The position numbers and the translations under genes are program-made. 52,402 nucleotides of DNA from positions 1 through 52,402 of IMG/VR virus record IMGVR_UViG_3300034106_003179, one strand, 5' to 3'. The notes below the pieces were generated by a model. The model saw only the letters and a program-made list of their open reading frames with translations. It ran no database searches and had not been told where the DNA came from. This document shows positions 29,382 to 38,000 of the stretch, piece after piece (positions within the stretch are counted from its first letter, which is position 1; each line of letters opens with the position of its first letter). This DNA comes from a virus.

Positions 29382-30239
29382 ATGCTCCTACAAAATCTGT
29401 TCGACAACTTCTATCGCCCGCTGCGTCTGCGTGGCCGCTCGGTCAACACCTCTCGACTCTACGGCTGCACAATCCGTGCATTCGGCAAATGGCTCACATA
29501 CCCACCAACCGTCGAAGACCTCACAGACCTCACGCTGTCGCGGTATCTGGAACACCGGGCAGCGACTCGCAGCCCGTACACCAGCGAGAAAGAGCGGAGC
29601 CAGTTATGCAGCCTGTGGCGGTTCGCCGCGGACCGCGGGCTTGTGACGACGCGGCCGGAAGTGCCGCCCGCACCGCTGCCCGACCGCGTGCCGCGAGCGT
29701 GGACACTCGGCGAGCTTGGAGCGATCTACCGTGCCGCCGCCGCGACGCGGGGGTACGTTGGCTCCGTTCCGGCGGGCGTGTGGTACTCGGCCCTCGTCTC
29801 CGTGATCTGGGAGTCAGCGGAGCGCATCGGGGCGGTGCTGGCCTGCCTTCCCGGCGACTTCGCCGCCCCGCACCTGCACGTCCTCGCCGAGTACCGGAAG
29901 GGACATAAGCGGGACCGCATCTACCGCCTGTCGTCGCGGACGTGCGGCCTGCTCACGCTCGCCTGCGGCAAGGACCGCCTGCTGGAGTGGCCCAAGTCCC
30001 GCACGCTCCTGTGGGCAAAGTACGCCGATGTCGTGGCCCGTGCCGGGCTGGGACGCGGGCGGCACCTGTCGTTTCACGCCCTGCGCCGCTCAGCCGCGAG
30101 CCATTACGCTTCGCGTGGCGGCGACCCGGTGCAACTGCTTGATCACTCCAGCCCGCGAATCACGCACCGCTGGTACCTCGACCGCAGACTGACCGACAAC
30201 GGGCCAGCCCCGTGCGACGTGCTGCCGGAAATCAACTAG
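29382..30239 (+). CDS. int: Tyrosine recombinase (integrase)
   Basis: 285 residues, the only clear plus-strand gene. N-terminal SAM-like/core-binding domain (SRLYGCTIRAFGKWL), catalytic domain with R148 (SAERIGAV), hairpin lysine near KGHKR (173-177), H232-x-x-R235 (FHALRRSAASHY), H255 (LLDHSS) and nucleophile Y265 (THRWYLD). GGAGG precedes ATG. It mediates integration. It lacks an obvious IntI-specific insertion, so it is not clearly an integron integrase. Confidence 0.92.
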   Translation: MLLQNLFDNFYRPLRLRGRSVNTSRLYGCTIRAFGKWLTYPPTVEDLTDLTLSRYLEHRAATRSPYTSEKERSQLCSLWRFAADRGLVTTRPEVPPAPLPDRVPRAWTLGELGAIYRAAAATRGYVGSVPAGVWYSALVSVIWESAERIGAVLACLPGDFAAPHLHVLAEYRKGHKRDRIYRLSSRTCGLLTLACGKDRLLEWPKSRTLLWAKYADVVARAGLGRGRHLSFHALRRSAASHYASRGGDPVQLLDHSSPRITHRWYLDRRLTDNGPAPCDVLPEIN

Positions 30240-30250
30240 CGGCTGACGGG

Positions 30251-30286
30251 GAGGCGGCGGGGAAAGGAAGGGAAACCCGCCGCCTC
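30251..30286. terminator. Bidirectional terminator hairpin between convergent genes
   Basis: GAGGCGGCGGG / CCCGCCGCCTC, 11-bp perfect stem with a 14-nt purine loop, between the 3' ends of int (+) and the 61-residue gene (-). No strong T-run on either side; placement supports a two-way barrier. Confidence 0.6.
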
Positions 30287-30304
30287 GACCCGCCGCCCGG
30301 CCCA

Positions 30305-30490
30305 CTACTCCTGCGGTCGTGCAATGTTCGCAAGCATCGCCAGCAGCCGCTCACGCTCTTCGAGCAGTCGCCCGATCATGCGTGCCGCCGTGCCGTTCGT
30401 CGCGGTCCACGAGTTGCTCGGCCCGTGGCGTCCCACCCACAGCCACGCTTCCTGCGCCTCGTCTTCGCTGTACGGCACGCGGGGATTCAC
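30305..30490 (-). CDS. 61-residue hypothetical protein
   Basis: GTG 30490 overlaps the preceding stop (GTGA). Reads NPRVPYSEDEAQEAWLWVGR, then HGPSNSWTATNGTAARMIGR and a helical LLEERERLLAMLANI. Last gene of the late transcript. Function unknown. Confidence 0.55.
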   Translation of the reverse strand: MNPRVPYSEDEAQEAWLWVGRHGPSNSWTATNGTAARMIGRLLEERERLLAMLANIARPQE

Positions 30491-30834
30491 TCGACGCTCT
30501 CCCGGTAGAGCACCAGGGCAATGATTGAATACGCCGCAAGGTCGAGCAGCGTGTCTTCCACGCCGTCGAATTCCACCTCGCCCCGGCGAAAGAACGACCG
30601 CAGCCTGTGCATCTTGTCGCTCATTCGCAGCACGCACCCAGCGTAGGCGGGCACGTTGATAACGTCGGCCGAATTGCGAATGTTGCTCAGGGCATCATCG
30701 TCCTGGCCGTAGTCTTTTGTCTTCCGAAGGTGGAGCGTGCGGATCTCGTCGAGGATGTCGAGGAACTCGCGCGAGCCGGGCCGCAGGCCCTCACGCATCA
30801 CGCCATCACCATTGAGTCGGTCGGCCACAATCAT
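30487..30834 (-). CDS. DUF1599/MazG-like protein
   Basis: 115 residues. FLDILDEIRTLHLRKTKDYG, then NVPAYAGCVLRMSDKMHRLR and VEDTLLDLAAYSIIALVL match the 'KxxDYG ... RxxDKxxRL ... ExxxDTLxDLAxY' pattern of DUF1599 (nucleotide modification associated domain 1) and related MazG-type folds. Relatives are thought to hydrolyse or handle nucleotides. That fits a phage making modified DNA. Confidence 0.7.
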   Translation of the reverse strand: MIVADRLNGDGVMREGLRPGSREFLDILDEIRTLHLRKTKDYGQDDDALSNIRNSADVINVPAYAGCVLRMSDKMHRLRSFFRRGEVEFDGVEDTLLDLAAYSIIALVLYRESVE

Positions 30835-31904
30835 TTTCCTTCCCTCAAGTCACGGTCACAGAACAGCGGATAAGCACGGGTCACTTCGCGGCGGCCACCG
30901 TCGATGATCGCCATTCCCTGGCATGGCCTCTCAGGAGAAGCGACCCGCTCAGCGTATGGTGAATGTCCAATCACGCTGCCGTTGGCAACGTATCTCGCAC
31001 CTCTGAGCCAGCCCCACGAGTGGTAATGTCCAAAGATCGTAAGGTCCGCCTTGCGCCCCGCATCCCAGCGAGCGATGGCCTTGCTGGCTGGCAGCGCGAG
31101 CCCGTAGACTCCACCAGCGAAACGAATTGAGTGGCCATGCGTTGTGCGAACGAGGAACCCGTCGAGGTCAACGTAGCCAAGGTGCCCTTCGGCAATCTGC
31201 CACCGCACGTTTTTGTTTCGCTCTTCGCGGGCCAGCGTGAAATACATCAGCTGTTCCCACGAGTGATCTAGTTCCGTGGCGATGCGGTTTTTCTCGGTGC
31301 TTCGCCCGTGGTTCCCGGCGTTCGTGCAGACGATCACGCTGCCGACGTTGGCTGCGATGCGGTCGATGAGCCCACGCAGCCGCTCCGAGATCCACCGCGT
31401 GGCGTTCATCGGAGAAAGCTGGGCCACCTCGGCACAGTCGGGGTGAATGTGGCCCGTGATGAAATCGCCGCCCAGCCAGACGAGCACGCGGTCTATGTCC
31501 GCTTGGTTGCGTTCGTGTTGCAGGCAGTCCAAGAACCGCTCTTCGAGCTCCGCAAGCCGCAGTTGGCATACGTCAAGAGAGTAGTCGTTTTCGCCGTTCA
31601 CGGTCTCGGGAAGTATGCGCTCTTCGCAGTGAACGTCGCTGAGCATGAGCACCGCAGTGGCGTGGTGCTTGGTGCGTTTCTTGCCCTTGACGCCTTTGGT
31701 CAACGGCGTTGGCTTTACGCCCTGCAAAGACACCAGACTATCCGCCCGCGCCCGCTCGGCGTCGATCTGGGCCAAGGCCGCCTTGTACCGTTTCTGGTAC
31801 GAGGTCACCTCGGCCCGCAGGCGTGCGATCTCGGCGTCGGCCTGGAGCTGCGAGGCATGCTCGACCCCGGCCGCGATCTCGTCGGCTAATCTTTTTGCAG
31901 CCAT
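30831..31904 (-). CDS. Calcineurin-like metallophosphoesterase
   Basis: 357 residues. A coiled coil (about 15-60) leads to the catalytic domain: LMLSDVHCE (D90, H92), WLGGDFITG (GGD), TNAGNHGRS (NH), TTHGHSIRF and LTIFGHYHSWG. All dimetal ligands are present. Substrate unknown (nucleic acid end, nucleotide or protein). Lies between late tail genes and the DUF1599-like gene. Confidence 0.85.
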   Translation of the reverse strand: MAAKRLADEIAAGVEHASQLQADAEIARLRAEVTSYQKRYKAALAQIDAERARADSLVSLQGVKPTPLTKGVKGKKRTKHHATAVLMLSDVHCEERILPETVNGENDYSLDVCQLRLAELEERFLDCLQHERNQADIDRVLVWLGGDFITGHIHPDCAEVAQLSPMNATRWISERLRGLIDRIAANVGSVIVCTNAGNHGRSTEKNRIATELDHSWEQLMYFTLAREERNKNVRWQIAEGHLGYVDLDGFLVRTTHGHSIRFAGGVYGLALPASKAIARWDAGRKADLTIFGHYHSWGWLRGARYVANGSVIGHSPYAERVASPERPCQGMAIIDGGRREVTRAYPLFCDRDLREGK

Positions 31905-32140
31905 TCGGCAAACCTCTTGTGATCGCAGGTCTTCCAGCCACGTTCACGGCAACGCTCAGCCAGAACGCGGGCGACGGTGCCACGGCGAGCCTCGTAGCCG
32001 CCCGCCTTGAACTTGGCACGCACGGCAAGCAGTTCGGCCTGGGCATCGGGCGGGATGCCGTCCCACCAAGTCTTCGGGACGCAAGCCTTCAACGATTCGG
32101 CAACGTCATCTGTCAGGCTTGGCGTCTTTGCCTTTGCCAC
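31886..32140 (-). CDS. Hypothetical helical protein
   Basis: 84 residues from GTG 32140 (AAAGGAGG 5 nt upstream). LKACVPKTWWDGIPPDAQAE, then FKAGGYEARRGTVARVLAER and GWKTCDHKRFAEWLQ. The C-terminal half looks like a small DNA-binding HTH (TVARVLAE...). Overlaps the metallophosphoesterase by 19 nt. Function unknown. Confidence 0.5.
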   Translation of the reverse strand: MAKAKTPSLTDDVAESLKACVPKTWWDGIPPDAQAELLAVRAKFKAGGYEARRGTVARVLAERCRERGWKTCDHKRFAEWLQKD

Positions 32141-32294
32141 GGCGGCCTCCTTTTGTTTTGGGCTTCGCCGCACGACGCAGCACCATGTTGCCGTCGTCGT
32201 CGAGGATGCCGAGGCCGGACGGCTCGTCGTCCTCGAAGTCGAGCTCAGCGAGTTTTGGCTTCGCTGCCTTCGGCGTTGCTGGCTTGCGTGGCAC
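32106..32294 (-). CDS. Small basic/acidic linker-like protein
   Basis: 62 residues from GTG 32294 (GAAGGAGG 6 nt upstream). Lys/Pro/Ala-rich head and basic tail flank an acidic centre (LAELDFEDDEPSGLGILDDDG), probably unfolded. Overlaps both neighbours. Evidence is the ribosome site and frame. Confidence 0.45.
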   Translation of the reverse strand: MPRKPATPKAAKPKLAELDFEDDEPSGLGILDDDGNMVLRRAAKPKTKGGRRGKGKDAKPDR

Positions 32295-32739
32295 GGGCCG
32301 CCTCCTTCCGTGCGTTGGAAATCGCACGGCGAACCAGCAGCCTAGCGGGGAGGTCAAGGAACGGCAGGCCGCGATCTGCCGCCGCTTCGCGGAGATAGCC
32401 CACCACAGTGTCGATGTTTCTCTCGCACCACCCCGGTTCCTGCGCCTCCATCGCGTCCATGTGTTTCACGCGGGCGTTGCATTTGCAGTTGGGCGTGGCA
32501 GTGATGCCGATGCTGGAGAGGAGTTTCCTGAGTTCCGTGCCGGGTCCGTTGGGCGGGGCGGGCGGCGGCAGCACTGGCAACTCAAAACCCGGCTTCGGCA
32601 CGCGCGGGTAGGCCGGGTGGTCAACGTCCACCGTGACTGTGTCGCCTTTTTCGCTGACGATGCACGCCCGCACTTCATCCAGCGTGTAGCCGCGAGACTT
32701 ACACCGTGCGTCCCACTGTGCGACCTTGCCCGTGATCAT
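32245..32739 (-). CDS. Cysteine-bearing hypothetical late protein
   Basis: 164 residues from ATG 32739 (ATGA overlap). VAQWDARCKSRGYTLDEVRA, then GPGTELRKLLSSIGITATPN followed by CKCNARVKHMDAMEAQEPGW and CERNIDTVV. The 'CxC...M(D/N)xxG/Pxx WC' block recurs in phage proteins and may bind metal. It follows the cysteine-rich gene below and may work with it. Confidence 0.5.
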   Translation of the reverse strand: MITGKVAQWDARCKSRGYTLDEVRACIVSEKGDTVTVDVDHPAYPRVPKPGFELPVLPPPAPPNGPGTELRKLLSSIGITATPNCKCNARVKHMDAMEAQEPGWCERNIDTVVGYLREAAADRGLPFLDLPARLLVRRAISNARKEAARATQASNAEGSEAKTR

Positions 32740-33458
32740 GGGAATGGGTTGCACTCCTCATCGATGCACTTCACGCCGGTGCGATAGACGCCGTCAATAT
32801 TTTCGCACTCAAGCTCCGACATTGAGTCGCCGCAGCCGTTCCAATAACAGCACGACCCGGGGTATCCGCCGCAGCCAACCTCAAGCGTCAGCGACGACCA
32901 GTTAATGCTCGGCTCGTAGCCATCCGGGCACGGAGAGTATTGGTCTATTGTTTGCGCGCCACTAAAAGTCTCTGCAGGATCGGCAGATATGAAGGTCAGT
33001 TGATCTCGCTCCGTGTCCGGGTTGATGCCGCACGCTTTCCACTTGGTGGTCCACAAGTGTTCCACGCCGAAGGCGCCAACTGGGAGGCCGCCTCCATAGT
33101 CTATTCTCGGCATCGTGTAAAACTTCAGCGTGAGTTCACACACCCCTTCGACCATGTCAATCGCGGGAAAGGTATAGCCTGGGACTACGTCGCCAAACCC
33201 AAAATCAGAACGCCCTGTAAGCCGCGTGTCATACCCACATGCCCCAAGAGATTCTTCTATAAAGTCGAGAAAGTCTGGCTGAGCAAACGGTGCCCACATC
33301 GGCCTGATAAATTGCCCGTTGATGTAGAGCACGGGCTCTGGGCAGTTGCTGAGTAATCGATTGGGCACGCACTGCCCATCGCAACAGCAGCAGCCTTGGG
33401 GGCACGGGTTCTCATCGTCGCACGGGCCGGAGCATGGATTACAACATGGACAGGCCAT
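32736..33458 (-). CDS. Cysteine-rich tail-region protein
   Basis: 240 residues with about 30 cysteines. N-terminus CPCCNPCSGPCDDENPC, then CCCCDGQC; C-terminus GSCCYWNGCGDSMSELECEN followed by VKCIDEEC. The middle has a beta-domain with WTTKWKACGINPDTERDQL. Such cysteine density suggests extracellular disulfides. Position downstream of tail proteins suggests a virion protein, though this is inferred. Confidence 0.55.
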   Translation of the reverse strand: MACPCCNPCSGPCDDENPCPQGCCCCDGQCVPNRLLSNCPEPVLYINGQFIRPMWAPFAQPDFLDFIEESLGACGYDTRLTGRSDFGFGDVVPGYTFPAIDMVEGVCELTLKFYTMPRIDYGGGLPVGAFGVEHLWTTKWKACGINPDTERDQLTFISADPAETFSGAQTIDQYSPCPDGYEPSINWSSLTLEVGCGGYPGSCCYWNGCGDSMSELECENIDGVYRTGVKCIDEECNPFP

Positions 33459-33462
33459 AGCC

Positions 33463-34170
33463 TCACCCGAATGTTAGGTACGTTGCCGTGAAAGTAGTTC
33501 CGAGAATCGTCATGGTCTGCGTGCCAGACATGGAAACGCTGATGGCCGTTTGTGTTCCGCTCATCGAAATGCTTGTAGCCGTTTGTGTTCCGCCCATCGA
33601 AACACTCGTAGCCGTGGCCGTCTGCGCGGTAACGGTGATAGTGCAGTCGGTCGTGTTAAGCGAAGCAGAAACGCCGGTGACAAACGTAAATTCCGAAGTG
33701 CTGCCGGGGCTGAAAAAATTTATTACTGACGTGCTTGCCGGGCTAAAGAAATTTATCACTGACGTGCTGCCAGCCCCGAAGACAGTGCGCGATGCTGTGC
33801 TCGAAGCAAACACCGCCGACGCCGTAGCCAGCGGCACGTCGATTAGATACCACGCCGTTCCGTCCCTGGCGATCGCGCAGTCGCGTGTGCTGGCTGCCGA
33901 GTTCGTGATTGGAAAAAACAGATTCACCACCGAAGCGGTGTTTGGAGTCGTCGTCTGATTGCGAAACGTGACAGTCTTGGTGCCGCCAACTGGCCACGCG
34001 CCGGTGAACGTGCCCATCTTGACGGCCTTTGGCATCCGGCCTTCGGGGATGCGATCAAACACCAGCGGCCTCGCCGGGCGCGGAGCCGTCTCGGCGGCGC
34101 GCACCACATTGGCGATCCGCTCGGCGGACTCGCGAGTGAACTGTACGGCGTCGCGGTCGCTCGGCGTCAT
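33463..34170 (-). CDS. Repeat-containing tail-region protein
   Basis: 235 residues. After a charged N-terminus with a conserved FDRIPEGRMPKAVKMGTF block, the C-terminal third is repetitive: STSVINFFSPASTSVINFFS, then TQTATSVSMGGTQTATSISM. These are 11-residue repeats encoded by 33-bp units. It looks like a fibrous, beta-helical or stalk segment of a tail protein. Confidence 0.6.
   Translation of the reverse strand: MTPSDRDAVQFTRESAERIANVVRAAETAPRPARPLVFDRIPEGRMPKAVKMGTFTGAWPVGGTKTVTFRNQTTTPNTASVVNLFFPITNSAASTRDCAIARDGTAWYLIDVPLATASAVFASSTASRTVFGAGSTSVINFFSPASTSVINFFSPGSTSEFTFVTGVSASLNTTDCTITVTAQTATATSVSMGGTQTATSISMSGTQTAISVSMSGTQTMTILGTTFTATYLTFG
33510..33612. repeat. 33-bp tandem repeats, block 1
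   Basis: About three units starting GCCGTTTGTGTTCC with a conserved CCATCGAAA, at 33510-33543, 33544-33576 and 33577-33609. They encode the TQTAxSxSMxG repeats of the protein above. Confidence 0.7.
33698..33783. repeat. 33-bp tandem repeats, block 2
   Basis: Two full units (33698-33730, 33731-33763) and a partial one share AAATTTATYACTGAC. They encode the STSVINFFSP repeats. Confidence 0.7.
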
Positions 34171-35069
34171 GTTGGCGGCGTCCCGAAGACCGTTGCGAAA
34201 CTAGCCTCGGGATTCACGCGACGATTCAATACCGTCGCGTTCCCCGTCATGTTCAGGCCACCGCTGCCGTTGAGCCCCACGGGATTCGGCGATGGCACCC
34301 ACTCGCTGTTCTGAAAATCAAACACCATCGCACGACGTTTCTGCCCGCCGTCGATGAAGTTGTAGCCCACGTCTGGCAGCAGCATATTGTGGCCGCTCTG
34401 GCGGTAGGCCAGAGTGGCCGTTGCCTTCCAATACTTCACGACACTGCCGCCGAATTCTTCGTACTCGTAGGTCGTATCGATGCCCGCCACGCGGATCGTG
34501 TGCGTTCCGCAGCCCAGGTAGGTGGCGTTGTTGACGTGGTTGTTTACTTCGTACCAGCCAGACGGGAACGCGGCGAAGTTCTTTGTGACCTTCATCAGCA
34601 CCACGCTCTCGGTCGTCATCAGTCCGGGGTAGAAGTCGTAGGCACTGTTCGTCAGCGGATAGGTCGTGCCGCCGTCGTAGTACCGCAACGCCGGGAACTC
34701 GCCGCTACTGCCCTCAAAACTCCACACGGTGGGGCGCGAGGTCGGCGTCAGGAACTCCTCGTCGCGCACGACGCCGTATTCCAGCACTACCTCGACGTGA
34801 TAGGGCGAACCCTCAAATCCTTCGTTGATCGAAAACTTCCGCAACTTCCACGCCGCAAGACGCGGGTGCGGCTCGCCGAAAATCGCAGAGGTCGCGATCA
34901 CCCCCGTGGTCGTGTTAAAGACGGCGGCCAGGATTTCCAGTTCCGTCGCCGGGTCGTTTTGCAGCGTGCCGTCGGCGAGAACGCAGACGAGCCGACGCTT
35001 GACGATGGCGGGCCTGCCCACCTCACGCTCGAACGTCTGCGCCAGTTCTTTGATCGATACAACGCTCAT
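34167..35069 (-). CDS. Putative minor tail protein
   Basis: 300 residues directly after the tape measure. MSVVSIKELAQTFEREVGRP, then PHPRLAAWKLRKFSINEGFE (beta-rich), and VVLEYGVVRDEEFLTPTSRP. No glycosidase or peptidase motif. Distal-tail or tail-associated structural role is inferred from position. Confidence 0.6.
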   Translation of the reverse strand: MSVVSIKELAQTFEREVGRPAIVKRRLVCVLADGTLQNDPATELEILAAVFNTTTGVIATSAIFGEPHPRLAAWKLRKFSINEGFEGSPYHVEVVLEYGVVRDEEFLTPTSRPTVWSFEGSSGEFPALRYYDGGTTYPLTNSAYDFYPGLMTTESVVLMKVTKNFAAFPSGWYEVNNHVNNATYLGCGTHTIRVAGIDTTYEYEEFGGSVVKYWKATATLAYRQSGHNMLLPDVGYNFIDGGQKRRAMVFDFQNSEWVPSPNPVGLNGSGGLNMTGNATVLNRRVNPEASFATVFGTPPT

Positions 35070-35072
35070 GCG

Positions 35073-38000
35073 TTACCCCATTCTCGCCGCGCCGACGATT
35101 GCCACCGGCTGGTTGAAGTAGTTCGAGGCGGCACCTGTGATGCCCGATGCGATAGCGTTAAGCAGCCGCGTCTGCAACCGGGCCTCAATCAGAGCGGGGT
35201 CTTGGGCCTGGGCGGCCACGTCCTGCACCAACGCCTGCCCCTCGGCGGTGCGAATGTCGGCGACGTTCACAGTCGCGTTCGTCGGCCGCGTCAGCGCCTC
35301 CATCCGGCGGGCCTGCTCCTCCGCGACGCGGGCGCTCTGAGCAAGGGCGGCGTTCGCCCCGGCGTAGGCGTTCTGGAAGCCTTGCAGGAAGGCGTCGTTC
35401 TGGCGGGCGACGAGCGATTGGAACTGCTGGGCGGCGGTGTTGCCCTGCTGCAACTGCTGGGCCTGCTGGCGGTTGGCCTGCTGGCGGCCGTTGGCGATCT
35501 GTTCCTCGCCCCGCTTCGCTTGCTGCAACTGCTTCAGCCGTGTCGCGCCAGCGCGGGCGTCGGCAAGATTGCCAGACTTACGGGCCTCCTCAATCGATTT
35601 CTGCTCGGTCAGTATCTTCGCTTCGAGTGCCTGAACGTTGACCGCCGCCTGCTTCTTCCGTTCTTCGAGTTGCTTGACCGCTTCGAGTTCGGCCTTCTGC
35701 CGATCGTCGATCTTCGACGTGAGAAAGTCCTCAACCCGCTGGGCAGCGGCCAGCCGCTGATTGAATAGGTCTTGCTGCCTGTCCACCTCACGCTGATACG
35801 TCTCGGCGGTCAGGATGCCGTCCTGCGCCTGCTGCTGGGCCTTGGCAATGCCTTGTTCAAGAGCCTCGGCCGCCAACGCCCCGACGTTGCCGAACTGCTC
35901 GGCCTTTCCGATGAGGGCGTCGATGCTTTTGTTCGTGGCCTCAAACGTTTTCGTGAACCCATCGGCGAAGCCTTGATCGACGGCCTGCTGCTGGGTATCA
36001 AGTTTGGCCTGCAACTGGTCGAGTTGGGCGAGCTTGGCCGTGGCGGCGTCGGCAGCGATGATGTTTCCAGCCTCGCGCTGCTTGCGGATTTCTTCTTCTA
36101 GCCGCAACCGCTCGCGGTCCACGACTTCAATATCCCGCTCCAACTGCGTCGCCGTGTCGCCCGCCTTGAGCAGTTCGGCCACGCGGTTCTTCTCGTTTTC
36201 GAGCGTCCGCTTTTGGAGTTCGTCGATCTTCTTGAAGCCTTCAATCTGCTTGTCGTATTCGCTGGTTGCCTTGGCAACTTCCTGCGCGAGCGTCGCAGCG
36301 TTGATCCGGCCGTCCTCGAACTGTGCCCCAAGGTCGCGGAGTTTGTCTTGGAATTGTGCAGCGGCATCAAAGCCAGACTGCCCGAACTGCTGGGCACCTT
36401 CGACAGCCTTGTTGATCTTTTCCTGCAAACCGGCGAGCGTCTTTTCGGTTTCGGCGTTGATCTGAATGTCGAGCTTCGCGTCTTCCTCAATCGCCGCCAG
36501 TTCAGTTTTGAACGCGGCCCCCGCCTTTTCGGCCTCACGCCGGAACGTTTCTTCGTTAAACAAACCGGCGTCGAGTTTTGTCTTGAGGTCGTCCACCGCC
36601 GTTTGGTACTTGAGGGCGGCGTCGAAGCCTGCCCGCCCAAACTTGGCCGACTCGTTGATCGCGTCGCTGACGCTGCCAGTAACGTTTTGCAGCGTCTTTT
36701 CAAACTCCTTCGCGAAGCCACCGGACAGCGGTTCCTCCGCGGACTCACGCAGGCGGTCAACGGAGGCTTTCGCGTTGTCCGTGTTGCCGAGCCACCCGTC
36801 GAACAACTGCGTCACGGAAAAAACGCCGTCGCCAAGTGCCGTGAACGTCTCGCCCACCGCGTCAAGCACTGGCGTCAGCACTGTACCGATTGCCTGCGCT
36901 AGCCTCGTGACCGCGGCGATGAGGTCGGCAAGCAGATTGGCAAAACCTTCTACCGCGCCCGCGAACGGCAATATTGCGGCCTGCCCCAGCCCGGCGAGTG
37001 CGGTCTGCACGTTGTCGAACGCAGTGCCGAGTGACGAAACCCGGTCGCGGTCAATCTCGCTGATGCCCGCCGCGAACCGCTCCAGCGAGATACGGGATTC
37101 CTCCAGAGCGTTGAACACGGGCAGGAGCGTAAGGCCGTTCTTGCCTAACACGTCCACAGCAAGGGCGGCCCGCTTTGCGGGGTCTTCGATCCCCTGCAAC
37201 GCGTCAGAAACTTCTTTCGCCAGCCCGGCGGTATCGGCCGTGCGGAGTCGTTCCTGCGAAATGCCCAACTCGGCAAACGCCGCGGCGGCCTGCCCGCTGC
37301 CCGAACGGGCTTCCGCGAGCGTAACGTTGAACCTTTGAAGTCCGGAGGCAACCGTCTCGACGCTTTGGCCGGTTCGCTGTGCCGCTTCCGCAAGAACTTG
37401 AATCGTCTGAAAATCGGTACCAAGCCGCAAGGCGGTGTTGCCTAACTGCTCAAGTCTTCCTTCAAGGTCGGCCAGCCCGCGGACAACGCCCACCGCTGCT
37501 GCCCCAAACCCCGCAACAGCGGCCAGCCCAAGGTTGACCGGGTTGATGATCGACGTGATTGAACGTCCAACAGATTGCAGTCCCGGCGTCAGCCCGCTAG
37601 AAAACGCACGGGTCAGCCCCTCTCCTGCGCTCGCAAGACCGGACAGCCTACCCGCCACGTTGCCAATCGGGCCGGGCAGCACGGCGAGGACGCCAGAAAG
37701 TTCTCGAAACTTCAGTACGCCCGCGTCGCCTGCGGCTTCGATTCTTTCGGCAGTCCTGCCCGCCTCGACCGTCGCACGGGCGAACAGACCAGCCTGCCGC
37801 TCTAGTTCGCGGTTGAAGTCTTGTTCGGTCAGCACGCCTTGCTGCTTGAGCCTCGCAGCGGCGGCGATTGCCTCGTCAAAACGCTCCTGCGCCGTGAAGT
37901 TGGCCTGCCGGATTTTGTTGGCTTCGGTCTCTAATGCGGCCCGCTCGCGGTTGGCCTGCGCGGCGGCGGCGGCTTCGACTCGGCGAGCCTCTGCGAACGC

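Noticed and set aside
29382-30239. The phage integrase as an integron integrase for the hairpin array.
   Set aside because: It has the tyrosine-recombinase residues but no identifiable IntI-specific insertion, and it sits with an excisionase and candidate attP 27 kb from the array.
33510-33783. CRISPR-like array from the regular 33-bp spacing.
   Set aside because: The units are contiguous with no spacers and lie in frame within a protein gene.
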